From: Nocardia miyunensis NBRC 108239
GTDB lineage: Bacteria > Actinomycetota > Actinomycetes > Mycobacteriales > Mycobacteriaceae
DNA: 64,000 nucleotides
Assembly: GCF_001613065.1 (NCBI RefSeq)
Contig: NZ_BDBQ01000061.1
Location: forward strand, 1 to 64,000
Reading direction: 5' to 3'
Positions 17,401-24,702 of the stretch are shown in pieces (positions within the stretch are counted from its first letter, which is position 1; each line of letters begins with the position of its first letter). Made by a program: the position numbers and the translations under genes. A model generated the notes under the pieces. The model had not been told where the DNA came from and did no database searches. It worked only from the letters and a program-made list of their open reading frames with translations.

Positions 17401-17790
17401 GCCGACGTCTGGGCGACCGGTGTCTCGCCCGGCAGCTATCCGACCGAATTCCTGCGCCCGCAACTGGATGCGCTCGGCGTGATACCGGCCGCCGGATTAC
17501 TCGCGGTGCCCGACGGTTCGAAGGTGCTGGTGGGCGGGGCCGTCACACATCGGCAGCGGCCCGCCACCGCCGCCGGGGTCACCTTCGTCAATCTGGAGGA
17601 CGAGACCGGCATGGTGAACGTGGTGTGTTCGGTGGGGCTGTGGCAGCGTTATCGCCGCATCGCCCAGGGCGCGTCAGCACTGCTGGTGCGCGGACGTGTG
17701 CAGAACGCCGAGGGCGCGGTCACCGTCGTCGCGGAACATCTGCAACGCATGGATCTGCGCGTCGCATCGCGCTCACGCGACTTCCGGTGA
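14491..17790 (+). CDS. dnaE2: Error-prone DNA polymerase DnaE2
   Basis: 1099-residue C-family polymerase, the catalytic member of the ImuA'-ImuB-DnaE2 mutasome responsible for damage-induced mutagenesis. MGWGHGPPSWAEMERVL is the characteristic N-terminus. The PHP domain starts at about 58 (YAELHAHSAYSFLDGA, LTDHDGFYG). The polymerase core has GRGSAANSAVCYAIG and the catalytic acidic cluster PDIDIDIE (458-465), followed by helix-hairpin-helix repeats (DLTGRVELTVPQAESL) and an OB-fold (VLVGGAVTHRQRP, VTFVNLEDETGMVNVV). It lacks the C-terminal clamp and tau-binding extension of replicative DnaE1, so it depends on ImuB for the clamp. ATG 14491 follows GGAGG with 5-nt spacing; GTG 14485 is an alternative. 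Confidence 0.97.
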   Translation: MGWGHGPPSWAEMERVLSGRPGRDRPEGDGGDSPAWSRKRGAYRAGERPRGDEPVVPYAELHAHSAYSFLDGACQPEELVEEAVRLGLEALALTDHDGFYGVVRFAEAAAEWGLPTVFGAELSLGDAAGDGAGDTEPRAGSPDPGGTHLLVLARGQEGYRRLSREMSFAHMTGGEKGILRYDLDRLTAAADGHWQILTGCRKGHVRRALREGDAQAEAALRNLVERFGPDRVTVELTRHGTATDDERNARLIALADRAGLPIVATTAAHFAAPRQRRLAMALAAVRARQSLDGMDGWLAPAGGAHLRSGAEMARLFADCPQAVSNAVALARECAFDIQLIAPRLPPFDVPDGYDENSWLRRLTYEGAERRYGSRAANPKAYRQLDHELRVISDMRFPGYFLVVHDIVEFCRNNDILCQGRGSAANSAVCYAIGITNVDPVANELLFERFLAPERDGPPDIDIDIESDRREEAIQYVYRRYGREYAAQVANVITYRGKSAVRDAARALGFSPGQQDAWSKRVSRWHGVAEETDSDIPAEVLELAGRIEGLPRHLGIHSGGMVICDRPIADVCPVEWARMPGRSVLQWDKDDCAVAGLVKFDLLGLGMLSALHYMIDLVHEHKGERVELHRLDLAESAVYEMLSRADSVGVFQVESRAQMATLPRLKPREFYDLVVEVALIRPGPIQGGSVHPYIRRRNKQEKATYDHEALRNSLSRTLGVPLFQEQLMQMAVDVAGFTAAEADQLRRAMGSKRSPQRMERLRERFYRGMRELHGITGELADRIYEKVYAFANFGFPESHSQSFASLVFYSAWFKLHHPAAFCAGLLNAQPMGFYSPQSLVADARRHGVVVHGPDVNHSLAAATLEQRGTQVRLGLGAVRHLGDDLAARIVAARASGPYTSFLDLTGRVELTVPQAESLATAGALDSLGITRREALWAAGAAAGERADRLPGTGAATAAPALPGMSELELAAADVWATGVSPGSYPTEFLRPQLDALGVIPAAGLLAVPDGSKVLVGGAVTHRQRPATAAGVTFVNLEDETGMVNVVCSVGLWQRYRRIAQGASALLVRGRVQNAEGAVTVVAEHLQRMDLRVASRSRDFR

Positions 17791-17831
17791 ACGTGGCGGC
17801 GGATGCGCGATCCGCACCCGCCGCCATCGGC

Positions 17832-18782
17832 TCAGAAGTCGCTACCGCCGCCTCCGCCGCCGTCACCGCCGCCGCCGTCGAATCCGCCCCCGCCGTCGCC
17901 GAAGCTGTAATCGCCTCCGCCGCCGCCGAACTGGTCGCCACCGCCCTGGTAGCCCTGGTCGTAACCGCCCTGGTCGTATTCACGGTCGCGCTCTTCCTCG
18001 CGACCCTCCATCTTCCCGAGTTCGTAGCCGAGCAGGCCGCCGCCCACCGCGCCGCCGACCGCGCCGATGCCACCGGCCATACCGGGGCTCATGCCGCCGC
18101 CCTGGTTGTAGCCCGGACCGTAACCGCCGCCGGGACCGTAGCCGCCCGGACCGTAACCACCGGGGCCGTAACCGCCCGGCGCGCCGCCGCCCCCGGGGAA
18201 TCCGCCGCCACCACGCCGCCGCCGGATCACCGCGACGATGCCGGCCACGACCAGGACCACGATGATCAGCGGGCACAGCAAGCTCACCCAGCTGGTGCCG
18301 TGGTGGGTACTCGTGGCGTGGTGATACCGCTGTGGCGCAACACCGTTCGCGTTGTTCGGGGCGGCCTGGTTGGCGGTGCTCGCCAGTGATTGCAGTGCGG
18401 CAACCGTCGCGCCGGTGTAGTCGCCGGAGCCGAAGGCGCCCTTGAACGCCGCTCCCGCGGCCGAGGTGTCCCGGATGTGCGAATTCGAACCGGTCTCGAT
18501 CGCCAGATGCCGGGACTTGGTGTTGATCGCGATCACCACGTCGGTCGCGCTCTTGACGTCCTTCTTCGCCTCGCTCTCGAAGGCGGAGTTGTCATCGGAG
18601 AACTTCTCGGTGGTGTAGATCTGCACCGGATCGGACAATGTGTTCCCGGCCGTGGTCACGCGCTCGGCGTCGAGAACCTTCGAATCGTCGTGAATGGTGA
18701 CCGGACCGGCCAGCGCCGCACCTGTCGTCGCCAGGATTATTCCTACCGTCATCGCCAGCAGGACTGTCAGTCGCTTGGACAT
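17832..18782 (-). CDS. TPM-domain membrane protein with Gly-rich tail
   Basis: 316 residues. A signal peptide (about 1-25, ending ATTGAALAG) is followed by an extracytoplasmic TPM (YgcG/Psb32-like) domain (about 26-135: DDSKVLDAERV, QIYTTEKFSDDNSAF, DVVIAINTKSRHLAIETGS), a transmembrane helix (about 168-190), RRRR, and a long Gly-rich tail with GYGPGG repeats ending GGGGSDF, the usual YgcG-type terminus. Members of this family are poorly characterised envelope proteins; some have phosphatase activity. It converges on dnaE2, with 41 bp between the stops. Confidence 0.87.
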   Translation of the reverse strand: MSKRLTVLLAMTVGIILATTGAALAGPVTIHDDSKVLDAERVTTAGNTLSDPVQIYTTEKFSDDNSAFESEAKKDVKSATDVVIAINTKSRHLAIETGSNSHIRDTSAAGAAFKGAFGSGDYTGATVAALQSLASTANQAAPNNANGVAPQRYHHATSTHHGTSWVSLLCPLIIVVLVVAGIVAVIRRRRGGGGFPGGGGAPGGYGPGGYGPGGYGPGGGYGPGYNQGGGMSPGMAGGIGAVGGAVGGGLLGYELGKMEGREEERDREYDQGGYDQGYQGGGDQFGGGGGDYSFGDGGGGFDGGGGDGGGGGGSDF

Positions 18783-19052
18783 ACCACACTCTCTGGTCGT
18801 TGCCAGGGCCCCGCCGCCCCCGTTCCTACGCGAGCCTACCGCGTCTCACAGACAAGACTCAGCGGTCTGGTATCGGCGCACTCGCGAATGAAAGAGCACG
18901 CACCCCTATTTTGTTCTCGCACCCTTCGCAAGCTGCGGAAAGAGTGCGCATGCCGGGAAGGGGTGCGGCTGTCGCTCGACTCGTGACAGGCACGCGCGGG
19001 GCCGGATACGGTGCCGGAAGTCGGTGAGCAGTCGTTCGAACAAGGGGGAAGA

Positions 19053-19382
19053 ATGTCCGGTTCGTGTGTGGTCGGTGATTCGTGTGTGGTCGATACGGAT
19101 GCGGTACGGCGATTCGGTCGGCTCGCGCGGCAGGCGGGCCAGGAGCTCGACGGGGTGCGCGGCGCGGCGATCCAGATCGCCACGGCGATCGGTGATCTGG
19201 TTCCGCACAGTGCCGCGGTGTCGCTACTGTGCGAATCGGCCCGCACCGCAGCGGATCTGGTCCAGCGCAGCGCCGATCGTCTCGGCGGGCTGGCCGAGCG
19301 CATCGATTCCGCGGTAAGCGCGTTCGTCGAGGCGGACCTCGCGCACGGCCGCCTGCTCGCCGGGCTGGAGGTGCGGATATGA
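19053..19382 (+). CDS. Small helical EspC/WXG-like protein
   Basis: 109 residues, predicted all-helical. VDTDAVRRFGRLARQAGQE and AIQIATAIGDL followed by LAERIDSAVSAFVEAD resemble the EspC-type (ESX secretion-associated) fold of two long helices. FVEAD near the end fits the F/YxxxD/E form of a type VII export signal. The start is ATG 19053 with AGGGGGAAGA before it. The stop overlaps the next ATG (ATGA), so it is the first gene of a three-gene operon with the GH19 hydrolase and a lipoprotein. The assignment to type VII secretion is inference from fold and context; no ESX core genes are in the window. Confidence 0.75.
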   Translation: MSGSCVVGDSCVVDTDAVRRFGRLARQAGQELDGVRGAAIQIATAIGDLVPHSAAVSLLCESARTAADLVQRSADRLGGLAERIDSAVSAFVEADLAHGRLLAGLEVRI

Positions 19383-20767
19383 CCCCGCCGCGCTCGGTAC
19401 TGGTGACCTGGCGGGCACTCGAGGCGGCCGATCGGATGCGGGCCGAATTCGGCAGGCACATCGGGGATCTGGAGACGTTGTCGGCCGCGGTGCGCACGGA
19501 ATGTCATCGACTCGACGGTGACGGCTGGCAAGGCGCGGCCTTCGACGCGATGCTGGCCTCGGTCGAGGCGGCGCATCGCCACGACCGGATGCTGTGTGAC
19601 CATGCCGAGGGCCTGTGCGCCGCGGGCGCCCAGGCCCTGTCCGACCTGCATTACACGGCAACGGCTCTGCTGGACTATGTCGCCGACGCCGAGGCGGCCG
19701 GATGTGCGGTCGCCGACGATTGGACGGTCACCGCCGGATCGTCGGCGGCCGCCGAATGGTCCGAGGTCATCGCCGAGGCCGTTGCCGCCGTCGATCGCGC
19801 AGAGGAGCGCGGCAGGCAGGCCGTCCTGGCGGTGGAGCACGAAATGCGGCATCTCGCGGCGGTTTTCGGCCGGGACGCGAATTCCGGTGATCCGCGCGAT
19901 GACCGGAAATCCGTTCCACAGCCGCGGCCCTCCGATCGGGATGGCGCGACGAAGCCTTCCGAGGAATCCGATCGGGTTGTGGGTCCGGTCGCGCAGTCGG
20001 CCGCCGCCACGGTTCCGGCCGCTGCCGCGCGGACCGATCCCGCGATCAATTCGACTCCTGCGGTGAATTCGGCCCCCGCCGTGGATTCAGCTCTCGCACA
20101 GTCGTTTCCGATGCCGGAGGTGCAGGAGTCCGGCGGCGTACTTCCCGCACCGGGCTTCGCCGACGCGAATACCGCTCGCGCAGCGGTATCGCCTCCGCTC
20201 CCGCCGCGGCAATCCGCGCAGCCGCCGGGCATCACGGCTGAGCAGCTCACCGCGATCATGCCGAATCTGCCGATGGATCGGGCCCGGCAGTATCTGCCCG
20301 CCCTCGACGCGGCCATGCGGGAGGGGAATATCACCACTCCCGTGCGGCGAGCCGCATTCCTGGCGCAGCTGGCCCATGAAAGTGGTGAATTCCGGTATTT
20401 CGAGGAGCTGGGCGACGATGCCTACTTTCACCAGTACGACCCGGGCCAGCCGAATACCGCCGCCGGAAACACCCAGCCGGGTGATGGCCCGCGCTATCAC
20501 GGCCGCGGCCCCATCCAGCTGACCGGCCGCGCCAACTACCGCGCCGCGGGCCAGGCCCTGGGGCTGGACCTGGAGGGTGATCCCGAGCTGGCGGCCCGCC
20601 CGGATATCGGTTTCCGGATCGCTCAGTGGTACTGGACCTCGCGCAATATCAACGCCCTGGCCGACGCCGGTGATTTCGCCGCGGTCACCCGGGCGGTGAA
20701 CGGTGGATACAACGGTCTGCAGGCCCGTGAGGCCTACTACCGCCGCGCCCTGGAGGTGCTCGGATGA
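19379..20767 (+). CDS. WXG-type helical domain fused to GH19 cell-wall hydrolase
   Basis: 462 residues. The N-terminal helical domain (about 1-170) has W50-Q-G52 in the turn of a helical hairpin, as in type VII secretion substrates. Next come an Ala/Pro/Ser-rich linker (about 175-285) and a C-terminal GH19 chitinase/endolysin-like domain (about 287-462). GH19 signatures are AHESGEFRYFEELG with catalytic E334, the substrate-side YHGRGPIQLTG (from Y373) and NGGYNGLQAREAYYRRAL. There is no Sec signal peptide, so export would need another route; the WXG hairpin and the EspC-like neighbour suggest type VII. It could be a peptidoglycan-cutting toxin against other bacteria or a housekeeping wall enzyme. 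It overlaps both neighbours by 4 bp (ATGA). Confidence 0.85.
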   Translation: MTPPRSVLVTWRALEAADRMRAEFGRHIGDLETLSAAVRTECHRLDGDGWQGAAFDAMLASVEAAHRHDRMLCDHAEGLCAAGAQALSDLHYTATALLDYVADAEAAGCAVADDWTVTAGSSAAAEWSEVIAEAVAAVDRAEERGRQAVLAVEHEMRHLAAVFGRDANSGDPRDDRKSVPQPRPSDRDGATKPSEESDRVVGPVAQSAAATVPAAAARTDPAINSTPAVNSAPAVDSALAQSFPMPEVQESGGVLPAPGFADANTARAAVSPPLPPRQSAQPPGITAEQLTAIMPNLPMDRARQYLPALDAAMREGNITTPVRRAAFLAQLAHESGEFRYFEELGDDAYFHQYDPGQPNTAAGNTQPGDGPRYHGRGPIQLTGRANYRAAGQALGLDLEGDPELAARPDIGFRIAQWYWTSRNINALADAGDFAAVTRAVNGGYNGLQAREAYYRRALEVLG

Positions 20768-21867
20768 GCGGCCGGAAGCACTGCGGGGCAATGGTTTCGG
20801 CGCTGATCGGGTGCGCGCTGATCGTCTCTGGCTGTGCCGCCGGAATGTCACCGGCACGGTCGGATACGGGTCGCAGCGCCGATGCGCCGGCGAGTGCGCG
20901 GCCATTCGTCTTCCGTACCCGCACCGAACTGGTTCTGGCCACATCGCAGCGGGTGGTCGGGCGGTATCGCGGGAGCTATTCCGAAAGCGGTTTCACACAG
21001 GACAATTCGCATATCTACGCGCTCGACGGCTCCGGTGGGCTCACCGCGATGGAGGTGAGGCAAGGCGCCGTGCTGCCGGGTCGGGTGGACTGTCACTGTG
21101 CTCGCGTCTTCGCGCTGCACGGGACGACGGTCGGCTGGTGGAACGAGCCGGACAGTCTCATCCAGGCCGATCTGCGTGATCCGCACCCCACCGTGCGAAC
21201 CAGGATCACCCTGCCGTCACCGGATCCGATCGCGCCGGGTGCGGTGGTATCGGGCCCGCATCTGCTCGCGGCGGGTGAGCGGGTGCTCGTGTTCGATCGG
21301 GTCGAATCACCGCCCGGTGCGTCCTGGGGCGTCAATCACCTCTTCCTCGTCGATACCGACACCGGTGTCGTGCGTGCGCTGGGCCGGGTCGAGGGCGTCA
21401 ACACCGCCTTCGACCGGGCCGTGCTGCGCCCGGACGGGCAGGCGGTCGCGATCGCGGGCCGAATCCGCGACGGAATTGCCTGCGGCACAGCGCGATTACT
21501 GCATATCGACCTGCTGAACGATCGGATCGACACGCTCGACCCACCCGTCGCCTCGGCCTGTTCGTCGCTGGAGGATCTGCGCTGGGACGGCGCGGATCTG
21601 ACCACCACCTACGCGACCTGGGAGTCCAGAGCCGCGAGCCATCTCGTCACCGCCGTCTGGAACCGATCCGGTGCGCGATGGGAGCGTCGCGGCGGCGGCG
21701 ACACTCTGCGTTACGGCTCACTCGCCCCGGCGACCGCCCTCGAACTCCGTCGCACCGGTTCCGCGCAGCCCGGTACGACCCATGCCGGTGATCTGCTGCT
21801 CACCACACCCGGACGGTTGCAGGTCCTCGCGCACGACGTCGTCGATGTCCGGCTCCCGCATGTCTAG
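20764..21867 (+). CDS. Lipoprotein, possibly beta-propeller, coupled to the GH19 hydrolase
   Basis: 367 residues. The signal peptide has a lipobox (VSGC, C24), so the mature protein is anchored on the outer face of the cytoplasmic membrane. The rest is beta-rich with repeated strand-turn units (HIYALDGSGGLTAMEV, VFALHGTTVGWWNE, LFLVDTDTGVVRALG, LLHIDLLNDRIDTL), suggesting a WD40-like or NHL-like propeller. Its ATG overlaps the stop of the GH19 gene (ATGA), so the two are translated together. Placement on the wall side next to a wall-degrading enzyme fits an immunity protein, or a sensor or regulator of the hydrolase; neither is shown. Confidence 0.8.
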   Translation: MSGRKHCGAMVSALIGCALIVSGCAAGMSPARSDTGRSADAPASARPFVFRTRTELVLATSQRVVGRYRGSYSESGFTQDNSHIYALDGSGGLTAMEVRQGAVLPGRVDCHCARVFALHGTTVGWWNEPDSLIQADLRDPHPTVRTRITLPSPDPIAPGAVVSGPHLLAAGERVLVFDRVESPPGASWGVNHLFLVDTDTGVVRALGRVEGVNTAFDRAVLRPDGQAVAIAGRIRDGIACGTARLLHIDLLNDRIDTLDPPVASACSSLEDLRWDGADLTTTYATWESRAASHLVTAVWNRSGARWERRGGGDTLRYGSLAPATALELRRTGSAQPGTTHAGDLLLTTPGRLQVLAHDVVDVRLPHV

Positions 21868-21874
21868 GCTCGGA

Positions 21875-22339
21875 CTACACCGCACCCGGAAAGCCCAGCT
21901 GCCGCCACGCCTCGTACACCGCGACGGCCGCGGCATTGGACAGATTCATCGATCGCCGACCGGGCAGCATCGGAATCCGCAGCCGATCGGTGATGTGCGG
22001 ATCGGTCAGCACCTCCTCGGGCAGTCCGGTCGGCTCCGGTCCGAACAACAGCACATCGCCCTCGCGATAGGCGATATCCGTGTAATGCGTCTTCGCTGTG
22101 GCGGTGAAGGCGAACGTCCGCTCGGGATTCAAGGATTCCCATGCGGCGGAAAGGTTTTCGTGCACGGTGACCGTGGCGAGATCGTGATAGTCCAGCCCGG
22201 CCCGGCGCAGCTTGGGCTCGGACAGGTCGAAACCCAGCGGCTCGATCAGGTGCAACGAGAACCCGGACCCCGCCGCCAGTCGAATCGCGTTGCCGGTATT
22301 CGGCGGAATCCGTGGTTCGAAGAACATCAGTCTGAGCAC
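21875..22339 (-). CDS. trmL: tRNA (cytidine/uridine-2'-O-)-methyltransferase TrmL
   Basis: 154 residues, SPOUT-class 2'-O-methyltransferase acting on the wobble nucleotide of leucine tRNAs in the E. coli family. Motif 1 is LMFFEPRIPPNTGNAIRLAA, motif 2 LLFGPEPTGLPEEVL, and motif 3 RIPMLPGRRSMNLSNAAAVAVYE, forming the SAM-binding trefoil knot. The frame is open to 22465, but GTG 22339 gives the standard family length. Its place between dnaE2 and the DUF3017 gene matches the spoU gene Rv3366 of M. tuberculosis. It converges on the lipoprotein gene with only 7 bp between stops. Confidence 0.92.
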   Translation of the reverse strand: MLRLMFFEPRIPPNTGNAIRLAAGSGFSLHLIEPLGFDLSEPKLRRAGLDYHDLATVTVHENLSAAWESLNPERTFAFTATAKTHYTDIAYREGDVLLFGPEPTGLPEEVLTDPHITDRLRIPMLPGRRSMNLSNAAAVAVYEAWRQLGFPGAV

Positions 22340-22419
22340 AGCAGAACGCAGCCTTTCATCACGTCCGGACGGGATGAACCCTACGTCCCCGCCCGCCACC
22401 GCCCGGGTGTCGGGAGGCC

Positions 22420-22758
22420 ATGGCGAACGAATGCGAGAATCGGGGGGTGACCGATGCTTCCGCAACCGCTCATTCCGAACGACCGCTCGGATACCTGCGT
22501 AACCAGCTGCCGATGGTGCTGGTGGCGGTTGTGCTGGTGGTGGCCGTGGTTTTCCTGGTGCAGGATCGGTGGCGACGTGGGGCGTTCGTCATCGGCGGTG
22601 CGCCGCTGCTGGCATCGGCGCTGCGACTGGTGCTCCCGGAGGTCCGGGTCGGCCTGCTGGCGGTGCGCGGCAAGCCGTTCGACGTCGTCGCCTATGCGGT
22701 GCTGGGCGGCACGATCATCGCGCTGGCGGCGACGATCAGCAGCCTGGGCGTCGGCTGA
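22420..22758 (+). CDS. DUF3017 membrane protein
   Basis: 112 residues with three hydrophobic helices (about 29-47 LPMVLVAVVLVVAVVFLV, 53-70 RGAFVIGGAPLLASAL, 88-108 VVAYAVLGGTIIALAAT), matching the small actinobacterial DUF3017 family (Rv3355c type). In relatives it usually follows folD; folD is not here. The start is ATG 22420 with GGGAGG close by; GTG 22447 is an alternative that gives a shorter cytosolic N-terminus. Function unknown. Confidence 0.85.
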   Translation: MANECENRGVTDASATAHSERPLGYLRNQLPMVLVAVVLVVAVVFLVQDRWRRGAFVIGGAPLLASALRLVLPEVRVGLLAVRGKPFDVVAYAVLGGTIIALAATISSLGVG

Positions 22759-22786
22759 ACCGACTTGCGAGCTGCCGATCCTCCGA

Positions 22787-23941
22787 TCACGGCCGCGCGG
22801 TGCGTGCCAGATCCATCGTCTGGGCGAGCAGCTTGCCGACCGCCTCGGTCTCGGTCAGGAATCCGTCGTGGCCGTCCCTGGAGTGCACGACCTCGAGCCG
22901 GGCGCAGCCGGGCAGCAGATCGGCCAGTTCCTGCTGGGTGCGCAGCGGGTACAGCCGGTCCGAGTCGACACCGCCGACCACACAGGGCACCGGTATCGCG
23001 GCGAGTGCCGCTGCCACGCCGCCGCGCCCGCGGCCGATGTCGTGCCGGTTCATGGCCTCGGTCAGCAGTACGTAGCTGGCCGCGTCGAAGCGGTTCGCGA
23101 GCTTGCGGGCCTGGTGGTCCAGATAGCTCTGCACCGCGTAGCGGCCACCGTTCCGTGGGTCCTCACCGTCCTGGGCGCGATTCTCGAAGCGGTGATCCAG
23201 CTCGAAATCCGTGCGGTAGGTCAGGTGCGCGATGCGCCGGGCGATGCCGAGACCGCTCGTCGGGGCCCGGCCGGTGCCGTGATAGTCGCCACCCTGCCAG
23301 TCCGGGTCGGCGGTGATGGCGGCGATCTGCGTGGTCTGGGTGCCGATCTGGTCGGCGGTCGCGCGGGGTCCGACGGCCAGCACCAGCGCGGCGCCCACCC
23401 GCTCCGGATATCCGGCCATCCACTCCAGCACCCGCATACCGCCCATCGACCCACCGGCCACCGCGGCGATCCGCTCGATGCCGAGCAGATCGAACAGCGC
23501 CACCTCCGCGGTCACCTGATCGCGAATGGAGATTTCGGGAAACCTTGCCCCCCAAGGCTTTCCGTCCGGACCGGGAGATGCCGGACCGGTGCTGCCCTTA
23601 CATCCGCCCAGCACGTTGGTGGCGATCACGCACCATTCGTCGGTGTCCAGCGGCGCGCCCGGACCGACGATGCCGTCCCACCAGCCCGGCAGCGGATGCA
23701 GATCATCGGGCGCGCCGGTGACGTGCGAGTCGCCGGTCAGCGCGTGTTCGATCAGCACGACGTTGTCCGCCGCGGGCGAGAGTTCGCCCCAGCGCTGGAC
23801 GGCCAGTTCGACCCCGGGGATCACGGCCCCGTTCTCGAGCCGGATCTCGCCGACGGCGATCGTGCCCAGACTTCCGTCCGGCGGGGGCAGCAAGGTTGCT
23901 GCGCGATTACTGGATGTGCCCGGGTCGATACTCACGGTCAC
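22787..23941 (-). CDS. metX: Homoserine O-acetyltransferase
   Basis: 384 residues, alpha/beta-hydrolase-fold enzyme making O-acetyl-L-homoserine from homoserine and acetyl-CoA in methionine biosynthesis. LIEHALTGDSHV and VLGGCKGSTGPASPGPDG are MetX-specific; the nucleophile is in GGSMGGMRVLEW, the Asp in GGVDSDRLYP and the His in SRDGHDGFLTE. GTG 23941 gives the family's usual length and overlaps the stop of the upstream 84-residue frame (GTGA). A SAM-IV riboswitch lies about 350 nt upstream on the same strand. The metY (metC) gene that normally sits between riboswitch and metX in mycobacteria is absent. Confidence 0.95.
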   Translation of the reverse strand: MTVSIDPGTSSNRAATLLPPPDGSLGTIAVGEIRLENGAVIPGVELAVQRWGELSPAADNVVLIEHALTGDSHVTGAPDDLHPLPGWWDGIVGPGAPLDTDEWCVIATNVLGGCKGSTGPASPGPDGKPWGARFPEISIRDQVTAEVALFDLLGIERIAAVAGGSMGGMRVLEWMAGYPERVGAALVLAVGPRATADQIGTQTTQIAAITADPDWQGGDYHGTGRAPTSGLGIARRIAHLTYRTDFELDHRFENRAQDGEDPRNGGRYAVQSYLDHQARKLANRFDAASYVLLTEAMNRHDIGRGRGGVAAALAAIPVPCVVGGVDSDRLYPLRTQQELADLLPGCARLEVVHSRDGHDGFLTETEAVGKLLAQTMDLARTARP

Positions 23942-24192
23942 CGCGCCACCGCCGCCTCGGGAGGCGAAATCCGCCCATCCCTCGGCCTCGCGATCATCGC
24001 GCGGAGTGCCCGCGCACGGGTGCCCGAAACCGGGTCGACGACGGGGGAACACACGTCCTCGATGGTAGTCACAGCGTTCCGGCGGCTCGGCGTCGCGCGG
24101 GTATATCGGGGCCGATCAGCGAATATCGGTGTGCGGTGCGGGCTGTGCGGCACGGAGTCCGGATCGGTCGCGGGCGCGGTCGAGTTACTCAT
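23938..24192 (-). CDS. Small hypothetical protein coupled to metX
   Basis: 84 codons starting at ATG 24192, with GGAG 6 nt upstream (minus strand). The TGA overlaps the metX GTG as GTGA, an arrangement that usually means translational coupling. The protein is Pro/Arg/Ser-rich and mostly unstructured-looking, with one more ordered part (VTTIEDVCSPVVDPVSGTR, ARALRAMIARP). Third codon positions are about 80% G/C. I do not recognise it; it does not resemble MetY, which occupies this place in relatives. It may be a new gene or filler left after metY loss. Confidence 0.45.
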   Translation of the reverse strand: MSNSTAPATDPDSVPHSPHRTPIFADRPRYTRATPSRRNAVTTIEDVCSPVVDPVSGTRARALRAMIARPRDGRISPPEAAVAR

Positions 24193-24222
24193 GTCATGCT
24201 CCGAGAGGTCTGCCGGTGGGCG

Positions 24223-24258
24223 TCAGCGGGGTCCGGATAATGGACAGCTACAACACAT
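24223..24258 (-). CDS. Cys-rich leader peptide downstream of SAM-IV riboswitch
   Basis: An 11-residue frame, MCCSCPLSGPR, starting at ATG 24258 with AGGAGGA at 24267-24273 (complement), about 8 nt upstream, which is an excellent ribosome binding site. Three of the first five codons are Cys. In mycobacteria, poly-Cys leader ORFs act as cysteine-responsive attenuators of sulfur-metabolism operons. Here the frame starts about 30 nt after the riboswitch, which could mask or free its ribosome binding site. That it is translated and regulatory is inference. Confidence 0.55.
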   Translation of the reverse strand: MCCSCPLSGPR

Positions 24259-24287
24259 TTCGGGATTCCTCCTGATGATCGCGCTTG

Positions 24288-24386
24288 CTCCCGGCCTTCG
24301 GGAGCCCGGTCATCACCCGGAGCACCCCACCGCAACAGGAGGGTTGCCGACCAGCGAGCCGGGGCTTGACGCTGGTGCTCATGACC
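24288..24386 (-). promoter_or_regulatory. SAM-IV riboswitch
   Basis: Read on the minus strand, the core starts GGTCATGAG (24386-24378) and ends GGGTGATGACC (24318-24308), with GGTCAT pairing ATGACC as P1. Between them are CAGCGTCAAGCCCCGGCT, GCTGGTCGGCAACCCTCC and GGTGGGGTGCTCCGGG, the conserved internal segments of SAM-IV. A 3' hairpin (CTCCCG, loop AAGGC, CGGGAG; 24304-24288) follows, as in the family. The aptamer should repress the downstream leader peptide/metX transcript when S-adenosylmethionine is high. Confidence 0.9.
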
Positions 24387-24702
24387 TTCCGGACATCGTA
24401 GCCGGAGCCCACGGGAGTTCGAAACCCGTGGTGTATTTCACCAGGTCCGGGCGGAATCGCCGCCCCAGCGCGGCGGTTGCACGAAGTAAAGGAGAAGTCG
24501 TGCGGATGTGACGGATATATCACTCGGGGTAGGTCCGGTGCCGCTGAGATCCGTCGCACCAGTACGCTTGTTCTGTTTGGCACCTCGAGTCTCGTGGACA
24601 AAACGGGGCGTATACGTTGTCTGTTGAACAGCTGGGTCCGCTCACAAGCGTGTTCACCTGGCGGAACAATGGGAGCACCATCCTAGGAGGACACGAAGAT
24701 CC

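Noticed and set aside
22454..24511. A plus-strand open frame of about 685 codons across metX and its leader
   Set aside because: It runs antisense through metX and the SAM-IV riboswitch; both are well supported on the other strand.
24477..24686. A 69-codon plus-strand frame between the riboswitch and icd
   Set aside because: No ribosome binding site, no recognisable domain; more likely the icd leader region.
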